A stretch of DNA of 10,999 nucleotides. Source: an uncultured Collinsella sp. Its GTDB lineage: Bacteria; Actinomycetota; Coriobacteriia; Coriobacteriales; Coriobacteriaceae. Both the position numbers and the translations under genes were made by a program. Within the stretch, counting starts at the first letter, position 1; the number at the start of each line of letters is the position of its first letter. The notes under the pieces are model-generated. The model worked only from the letters and a program-made list of their open reading frames with translations. It did not search any database and was not told the origin of the DNA. The stretch lies in contig UROM01000051.1 in assembly GCA_900549455.1 (NCBI GenBank), positions 1 to 10,999 on the forward strand, written 5' to 3'. Below, piece by piece: positions 6,906 to 10,999 of this stretch.

Positions 6906-6943
6906 TGGTACCATGGTCAAACTTTACTGTAGCAAAGTATGAC
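6906..6943 (+). promoter_or_regulatory. Candidate promoter and imperfect palindrome upstream of kdgT
   Basis: A TGGTCA box (6914-6919) and TATGAC (6938-6943), 18 bases apart, each match four of six sigma-70 consensus bases and would start transcription about 30 bases before the kdgT start. The spacer is filled by an imperfect palindrome, ACTTTACTGTAGCAAAGT (6921-6938; 14 of 18 positions self-complementary), and is preceded by TGGTACCA (6906-6913). A repressor bound there would cover the promoter. Function is inferred from position. Confidence 0.35.
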
Positions 6944-6981
6944 GTGGGCTTTTGTTCCGCGTCAGCGGAAATGGGGGTTTC

Positions 6982-8004
6982 ATGGCACAGGAAGCGACCG
7001 CCAACGAGCAAAAGAAATTCAAAGTCCCGCGTATCCCGGGTGACATCATGATCTATCCCATGATCGTTGGCCTTTTGCTCAATACCTTCTGCCCGCAGGT
7101 CTTTGAGATCGGCGGCTTCTTTACCGCCGCCTGCCGCGGCGGCTCCAATACCATCGTCGCTGCGATTCTGCTCTTCGTGGGCGCGGGCATTAGCTTTAAG
7201 TCCACGCCGGGCGCCATCAAGACCGGTATCGTCGTGCTGATCCCTAAGCTTGTGGTGGCAGCCGCGTTGGGCCTGGGCGTCGCGTACTTCTTTAACGATA
7301 ACTTTTTGGGTCTGAGCTCGGTTTCCATCATCGGCGGCATTACGTTTTGCAACATGGCGCTCTACACGGGCATCATGGGCGAGTTCGGCGATGAGTCCGA
7401 GCAAGGCGCCGTGGGTATCCTGTTCTTTACGGCCGGCCCTGCCGTTACCATGATCATCCTGGGCGTCTCGGGTCTCGCCAACATCCCCGTCGGTACCATC
7501 ATCGGCTCCATACTGCCGCTTGTTATCGGCATGGTCCTGGGCAACTTGTTCCCGTTTATCAAGAACCTGCTGGTCCCCGGCGCCAATTCCGCGATCGCCG
7601 TTATCGGTTTTCAGCTCGGTGCGTCCATGAGTCTTTCGAGCTTTATCACCGGCGGTATTTCCGGTATCTTGCTGGGCCTTGTCACGCTGTTTGTCGTCGG
7701 TCCCATTACCTTTGCCTTCGAGCGCCTGTGCGGTGGTAACGGCAAGGCGGCCGTTGCCTGCTCCACTATCGCCGGCACTGCCATGACCACGCCGGTCGCC
7801 CTCGCCGAGGTCGCTCCGCGCTATGCCGAACTTGCGCCCACCGCGTACGCCCAGATCGCCACCGCCGTCATCATCACGGCAATCATGGCTCCGATTCTGA
7901 CCGGCTGGGTCGACAAGAAGTTCTGTCAAGGCAAGGAGGATCTGTCGCCTGCCGGTGTCGAGGCCATCGAGGAAGCCGTCGCGACCGACATCGATGGCGA
8001 GTAG
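6982..8004 (+). CDS. kdgT: 2-keto-3-deoxygluconate permease (KdgT family)
   Basis: This 340-aa polytopic membrane protein of the KdgT family imports 2-keto-3-deoxygluconate, a pectin and uronate breakdown product, with protons. It matches the known family blocks: IPGDIMIYPMIVGLLLNTF at the N-terminus, GGITFCNMALYTGIMGEFG in the middle, TAGPAVTMIILGVSGLA, ILPLVIGMVLGN, and the C-terminal AGTAMTTPVALAEVAP...ATAVIITAIMAPILT. Length is slightly above the usual 315-330 aa because of a charged N-terminal tail (QEATANEQKKFK) and a C-terminal acidic tail. The start chosen is ATG 6982, four bases after GGGGG; an in-frame TTG at 6952 has weaker upstream sequence. No KDG kinase, aldolase or uronate gene is adjacent, so it stands alone here. 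A related substrate is possible. Confidence 0.9.
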   Translation: MAQEATANEQKKFKVPRIPGDIMIYPMIVGLLLNTFCPQVFEIGGFFTAACRGGSNTIVAAILLFVGAGISFKSTPGAIKTGIVVLIPKLVVAAALGLGVAYFFNDNFLGLSSVSIIGGITFCNMALYTGIMGEFGDESEQGAVGILFFTAGPAVTMIILGVSGLANIPVGTIIGSILPLVIGMVLGNLFPFIKNLLVPGANSAIAVIGFQLGASMSLSSFITGGISGILLGLVTLFVVGPITFAFERLCGGNGKAAVACSTIAGTAMTTPVALAEVAPRYAELAPTAYAQIATAVIITAIMAPILTGWVDKKFCQGKEDLSPAGVEAIEEAVATDIDGE

Positions 8005-8049
8005 CAATCGGTACCCATCAATGATGCCGGCGTGCAACTCGCGCCGTTT

Positions 8050-8093
8050 GAGCGCCCGAACGAAAGCTGTCTTGCAGTGACGTTCGGGCGCTC
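8050..8093. terminator. Perfect 13-bp inverted repeat after kdgT
   Basis: GAGCGCCCGAACG (8050-8062) is exactly complementary to CGTTCGGGCGCTC (8081-8093), with an 18-base loop. It begins 46 bases after the kdgT stop, so it may end the kdgT transcript. The following sequence (TGCTATTATTCCCC) is only partly T-rich and the loop is long, so it is not a textbook terminator. It also abuts a -10 box for the next gene and could be an operator or a 3'-end stabiliser. Confidence 0.5.
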
Positions 8094-8102
8094 TGCTATT
8101 AT
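8072..8102 (+). promoter_or_regulatory. Candidate extended -10 promoter for the GGDEF gene
   Basis: TATTAT (8097-8102) is preceded by TG at 8094-8095, giving the extended -10 form TGnTATTAT. A TTGCAG box (8072-8077) lies upstream with a long 19-base spacer. Transcription would begin near 8109, leaving a short leader before the TTG start. The -35 region falls in the loop and 3' arm of the 8050-8093 inverted repeat. Confidence 0.45.
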
Positions 8103-8131
8103 TCCCCTTATCCCTGCGGAGTAGGGGGTGT

Positions 8132-9334
8132 TTGTTGCCCAGATTCGAATTGGGCGATTCTGGCCACTTAGATATTGAAGGGATGGCGCTAGTGGTTAAG
8201 GCACTCAAGATAGAGATATTCGTGCTATGCATGATTGTTCTTATCGGGCTTGCCGCACGAAGCCGCCGCTCCTTGTTCTCGAGCACCCAGCAGCTCTTGT
8301 TTAGCATGCTCGGCTACACCTCCGCTGCCTACATTTTCTTCGATATGATCTGGACGCTCTCGGACGGCGTGAGCACTCCTGTAGGCATCACGGCCAACTG
8401 GATTTCCAACGCGGTCTCGTTTTCGCTGTTCGCCATCGCGTGCCTCATTTGGTTTTTGTATTCCGAGACAGTGCAGGGCTCTCGCCTTTTGTCCGCGCGC
8501 TATAGGGTGGTGCTTGTAGCGTTGCCTACGGCTCTGGTGGTCGTGCTGGCGTTTGCCAGTTACTGGACGCACGCCCTGTTCTATATCGATTCGCAGGGCG
8601 TGTATCGTCGCGGAGCGCTTTATATGATTCAACCTATCGTTAGCTACTGCTACGTTATATATACGTCCTTGCATGCCTTTATTCAGGCTCGAAAAGTCGA
8701 AAGTCTGCAAAAGAAGGCCATTTATCGCACCCTCGCCTTTTTTGCGGTTCCCGCTCTGGTGGGCGGTACCTTCCAGGTTTTGTTTTCGGTACCGGGCCTT
8801 TGTGTCGGTATAACGCTGAGCATCCTGCTGCTCTACATCATCTACCAGGAGCAGCTGATCTCGACCGACCCGTTGACTGGCCTTAACAATCGCAACCGTT
8901 TTGAGACCTATATGCTATCGCTCTTTTCAAATGTGGATCAGGCCGAAGATGTATATCTGCTTATGATGGACGCCGACGGCTTTAAGCAGATTAACGATCG
9001 CTATGGGCATGTGGAGGGCGACCATGCTCTTCAGGTCATATCTGCTGCGCTCAAAGAGGTCTGCTCGGCGTCAGGTGGCTTTATCGCGCGTTATGGCGGC
9101 GATGAGTTCGTGGTGCTCCAGAAGGCTGTGGCGGAACAGGACATCATAGACCTGTGTTCGGCGATTAACGACGAGCTCGCTCGTGCCGAGGTGCCGTATG
9201 CATTGCGGATGTCCATCGGTTACGCGCGGGTCGGCGATAGTGTTGATACCTGGCAAGACTTACTTCGCGCTTCCGATGCGGAGCTCTACCGCGTCAAGGC
9301 CGAGAAAAAGAAAGCCGGCGTCCAGATACGCTAG
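8132..9334 (+). CDS. Membrane diguanylate cyclase (seven-helix N-terminus + GGDEF)
   Basis: This 400-aa protein makes cyclic di-GMP from two GTP. About seven hydrophobic helices fill residues 20-240 (for example IEIFVLCMIVLIGLAA, WISNAVSFSLFAIACLIWFLY, GLCVGITLSILLLYIIY), resembling 7TM sensor modules. The GGDEF domain begins at DPLTGLNNRNRF (about 246). It has MDADGFKQIND, whose Asp binds metal, and an intact RYGGDEF with GGDEF at 322-326, so it should be catalytically active. No RxxD inhibitory site is seen in the usual place just upstream (CSASGGFIA). The start is uncertain: TTG 8132 or TTG 8135 lie three and six bases after AGGGGG; ATG 8183 has no properly spaced site. The signal sensed is unknown. 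No EAL or HD-GYP phosphodiesterase is encoded in the window. Confidence 0.9.
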   Translation: MLPRFELGDSGHLDIEGMALVVKALKIEIFVLCMIVLIGLAARSRRSLFSSTQQLLFSMLGYTSAAYIFFDMIWTLSDGVSTPVGITANWISNAVSFSLFAIACLIWFLYSETVQGSRLLSARYRVVLVALPTALVVVLAFASYWTHALFYIDSQGVYRRGALYMIQPIVSYCYVIYTSLHAFIQARKVESLQKKAIYRTLAFFAVPALVGGTFQVLFSVPGLCVGITLSILLLYIIYQEQLISTDPLTGLNNRNRFETYMLSLFSNVDQAEDVYLLMMDADGFKQINDRYGHVEGDHALQVISAALKEVCSASGGFIARYGGDEFVVLQKAVAEQDIIDLCSAINDELARAEVPYALRMSIGYARVGDSVDTWQDLLRASDAELYRVKAEKKKAGVQIR

Positions 9335-9337
9335 AAA

Positions 9338-9379
9338 AAAAGGGGCGCACGACCGTTGCGATGGTCATGCGCCCCTTTT
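9338..9379. terminator. Bidirectional Rho-independent terminator
   Basis: AAAAGGGGCGCA (9338-9349) pairs perfectly with TGCGCCCCTTTT (9368-9379), and GACC/GGTC extends the stem inside (9351-9354 with 9363-9366). It sits four bases after the GGDEF stop. On the plus strand it ends in TTTT. On the minus strand the A-run 9335-9341 gives seven T, so it can also end the convergent EamA transcript. Confidence 0.9.
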
Positions 9380-9526
9380 GCGTTTGTGGGGGCCACCGGC
9401 CATGATGCCCAGGCGCGATGCGGCAAGACGGGCATCTGCTGCCGCGACTCGGTACGAAATCAACGAGAACCAGTGCACTCCATTAAGCTAAAGCGTGCGA
9501 ACGCCCTCTCTAAAAAGGTGAGTTCG
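9380..9526. other. Non-coding gap with two interleaved perfect stems
   Basis: This is the 147-bp gap between the terminator and the EamA stop. No supported gene or tRNA lies in it. GATGCCC (9404-9410) pairs with GGGCATC (9430-9436). GCGGCA (9420-9425), inside that loop, pairs with TGCCGC (9440-9445). The two stems are interleaved in the order of an H-type pseudoknot. It would be transcribed as the EamA 3' untranslated region. Confidence 0.3.
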
Positions 9527-10462
9527 TTAGGCTTTTTTGGGTTTGTTGACGATGATGATGCCGCCGCAGACCAACAGCAGGGCAACGATGACGGTAACGG
9601 GGCTCGTGTCAGCGCCCTCGCCGAGCAGCAGCGCGCTCAGCAGCACACCAAAGACGGGGTTCATAAAACCAAAGACCGAGACGCGGCTGACGGGGTTGAC
9701 GGCAAGTAGGCGCGACCACAGCGAGTAGGCGACCGCGGAGATAAGCGCCATGTAGATGATGAGCGCGACGGCGGGGGCAATCGCCGTGGGGGAGAGCGCG
9801 CCACCCATCAAAGAGCCGATGGCGGTGAGGACCAGGCCGCCGACCAAGAACTGCCACCCGGCAAGCAAAACGCCGTCGTGCTCGCGCGAGAAGATGCCGA
9901 TCAGGCAGGTCGAAAGGGCACCCGCGACGGTGGAGGCCAGGATGAAGCCCTCGCCGTCGAGCGTAAAGCCAAAGGTGCCGTCCACGCCCGAAAGGTTGAC
10001 GAGTGCGACGCCGGCAAAGCCCAGTACGCAGCCGAGCACCTTGGCCGTATTGAGCTTTTCGGTGCGAAACGCCAGAGCGGCAAAGAGGATAGCCAAGAAG
10101 TTGGCGCTGGCCTCGATGATGGAGCTTGACATAGCGCTTGCACGGGAGAGACCAAGGTAGAAAAAGAAGTACTGGCCAATGGTCTGGAAGAGCGACAAGA
10201 TGCAGATGGGCTTGATATCACGGGCTTGCGGAACGAGCGGTCGGCGCTGGGCCACGCTCATGCCAACAATGACCAGCATGCCGGCAAGGGTGAAGCGCAG
10301 ACCCGCGAAGAGCAGCTGCGAGGCGCTGTCGTGCGCGGGAATGCCAAAGAGGCCGTAGCCGATCTTGATGCAGGGGAAGGCGGAGCCCCAGAGCGCGCAG
10401 CAAACGAGACAGCCCAGGATGAGTCCGGGCAGGGTGGCGAGATACGGCTTGCGGCTTTCCAT
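9527..10462 (-). CDS. EamA/DMT superfamily transporter
   Basis: This 311-aa membrane protein has two EamA repeats of about five helices each (about residues 10-145 and 160-305), the standard DMT layout for exporters or importers of metabolites such as amino acids. Typical features are CALWGSAFPCIKIGY in helix 1, SRASAMSSSIIEASANFLAILFAAL in the first repeat, GCVLGFAGVALVNLSG, and NPVFGVLLSALLLGE near the end, finishing with NKPKKA. The start chosen is ATG 10462-10460 (MESRKPYL), four bases after AAAGGA on the minus strand; an upstream in-frame start at 10504 lies inside the terminator hairpin and is rejected. Substrate is not predictable. It lies downstream of purL on the same strand but is separated by a terminator. 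Confidence 0.9.
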   Translation of the reverse strand: MESRKPYLATLPGLILGCLVCCALWGSAFPCIKIGYGLFGIPAHDSASQLLFAGLRFTLAGMLVIVGMSVAQRRPLVPQARDIKPICILSLFQTIGQYFFFYLGLSRASAMSSSIIEASANFLAILFAALAFRTEKLNTAKVLGCVLGFAGVALVNLSGVDGTFGFTLDGEGFILASTVAGALSTCLIGIFSREHDGVLLAGWQFLVGGLVLTAIGSLMGGALSPTAIAPAVALIIYMALISAVAYSLWSRLLAVNPVSRVSVFGFMNPVFGVLLSALLLGEGADTSPVTVIVALLLVCGGIIIVNKPKKA

Positions 10463-10495
10463 GATGTCCTTTCTACATGCGCGAAGCAAAAAAGA

Positions 10496-10524
10496 ACCCG
10501 CCACCGGATGTGTCGGTGGCGGGT
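10496..10524 (-). terminator. Rho-independent terminator of purL
   Basis: On the minus strand ACCCGCCACCG and CGGTGGCGGGT form a perfect 11-bp GC-rich stem with a 7-base loop, followed by TTCTTTTTTG. It starts 37 bases after the purL stop and ends about 33 bases before the EamA start. Confidence 0.92.
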
Positions 10525-10540
10525 GATGTTACCCGAAGGG

Positions 10541-10546
10541 ATTGTA
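10541..10546 (-). promoter_or_regulatory. Possible -10 box between purL and the EamA gene
   Basis: On the minus strand this reads TACAAT, five of six matches to the -10 consensus, with a weak TTCGCT 17 bases upstream inside the purL 3' end. If used, the transcript would start near 10534 and contain the terminator hairpin in its leader before the EamA gene. Confidence 0.3.
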
Positions 10547-10560
10547 CCCGATGGGACGCA

Positions 10561-10999
10561 TTAAGCGAAGTAGGCTACGCCGCTCTCAAAGATCGGCATG
10601 AACTTGTCGCCGGGGACATGCTCGGGCACGTTACGGTACAAGTTGTCGCCGCGACGCTCGGCATGGCCCATCTTGCCCAGGACACGGCCGTCGGGGCTCG
10701 TGATGCCCTCGATGGCGAGTGCGGAGCCGTTGGGGTTGACGGAAAGGTCCATGCTGGGCTTGCCGTTCTCGCCCACGTACTGCGTGGCGACCTGGCCGTT
10801 GGCGATCAGCTGGGCGAGCACTTCGTCATTGGCGACAAAGCGGCCCTCGCCGTGGCTGATGGCGACGGTATAGGGGTCGTCCAGGCTGCACTGCGACAGC
10901 CACGGGGACAAGTTGGACGAGATGCGGGTGCGCACCAGACGGCTCTGGTGGCGGCCGATGGTGTTGAACGTCAGCGTGGACGCATCGGGCGTGGCGTCG
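10561..10999 (-). CDS. purL: Phosphoribosylformylglycinamidine synthase, C-terminal part (partial)
   Basis: The last 145 residues of FGAM synthase, which converts FGAR, glutamine and ATP to FGAM in purine synthesis. The reading frame is open to the right edge, so the 5' part lies outside the window. The portion seen is the glutamine amidotransferase domain: LTFNTIGRHQSRLVRTRI, SPWL, SHGEGRFVA, NPNGSALAIEGITSPDGRVLGKMGHAER, with His and Glu of GHAER being two residues of the catalytic triad. The Cys lies beyond the window. The sequence style fits the clostridial-type large single-chain PurL (about 1,200 aa or more) in which the synthase and glutaminase are fused; that fusion cannot be seen directly here. 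A GTG at 10935 is an internal Val, not the start. It ends in TAA followed by a strong terminator. Confidence 0.93.
   Translation of the reverse strand, partial: DATPDASTLTFNTIGRHQSRLVRTRISSNLSPWLSQCSLDDPYTVAISHGEGRFVANDEVLAQLIANGQVATQYVGENGKPSMDLSVNPNGSALAIEGITSPDGRVLGKMGHAERRGDNLYRNVPEHVPGDKFMPIFESGVAYFA

Noticed and set aside
6883..8307. 474-codon minus-strand frame across kdgT
   Set aside because: Low-complexity Asp/Gly/Arg/His-rich translation typical of an antisense frame; kdgT on the plus strand matches its family throughout.
9450..9500. tRNA-like stretch on the minus strand (TTTAGCTTAATGG)
   Set aside because: It resembles a D-arm, but there is no GTTCGAATC-type T-arm, acceptor stem or anticodon arm at the right distance.
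1..10999. CRISPR arrays, insertion sequences, phage or toxin-antitoxin signatures
   Set aside because: No regularly spaced repeats, transposase or integrase motifs or terminal inverted repeats were seen; most of the window reads as ordinary chromosomal genes.

Overview
The window is high-GC bacterial DNA with short intergenic gaps and genes on both strands. Codon use and the gene set (an FAD-linked 2-hydroxyacid dehydrogenase with ferredoxin-fused EtfA, AzlCD, KdgT, a clostridial-type single-chain PurL) suggest an anaerobic gut actinobacterium of the Coriobacteriia, most likely Collinsella or a close relative. This placement is inferred from the proteins alone; there is no rRNA in the window. 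The first 36 bases are not biological: they are Illumina Nextera transposase adapter left on a contig end.

Layout. 37-927: a two-gene minus-strand unit, a 98-aa unknown protein followed (ATGA overlap) by a 169-aa membrane-anchored protein. 928-1272: a divergent intergenic region with direct repeats and a palindrome. 1273-4898: a tightly coupled plus-strand operon of FAD-dependent 2-hydroxyacid (lactate/glycolate) dehydrogenase, EtfB, and EtfA with an N-terminal two-cluster ferredoxin domain. This is the composition of the electron-bifurcating lactate dehydrogenase (LctBCD type). 4895-5707: a convergent HD-domain phosphohydrolase whose stop codon shares the CTAG tetranucleotide with the etfA stop. 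5835-6840: AzlC/AzlD, a branched-chain amino acid exporter pair. 6982-8004: a KdgT-type 2-keto-3-deoxygluconate permease. 8132-9334: a seven-helix membrane diguanylate cyclase. 9338-9379: a terminator usable in both directions. 9527-10462: a minus-strand EamA (DMT) transporter. 10496-10524: the purL terminator. 10561-10999: the C-terminus of PurL, running off the right edge.

How the parts fit. The dehydrogenase operon is the metabolic centrepiece. It probably couples lactate (or another 2-hydroxyacid) and NAD to reduced ferredoxin through the Etf flavins. Around it are several unrelated single transporters and one c-di-GMP enzyme, which looks like ordinary chromosomal backbone. No CRISPR array, insertion sequence, tRNA or rRNA was found. 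The least explained genes are the two at the left end, cut off from their downstream context by the contig end.
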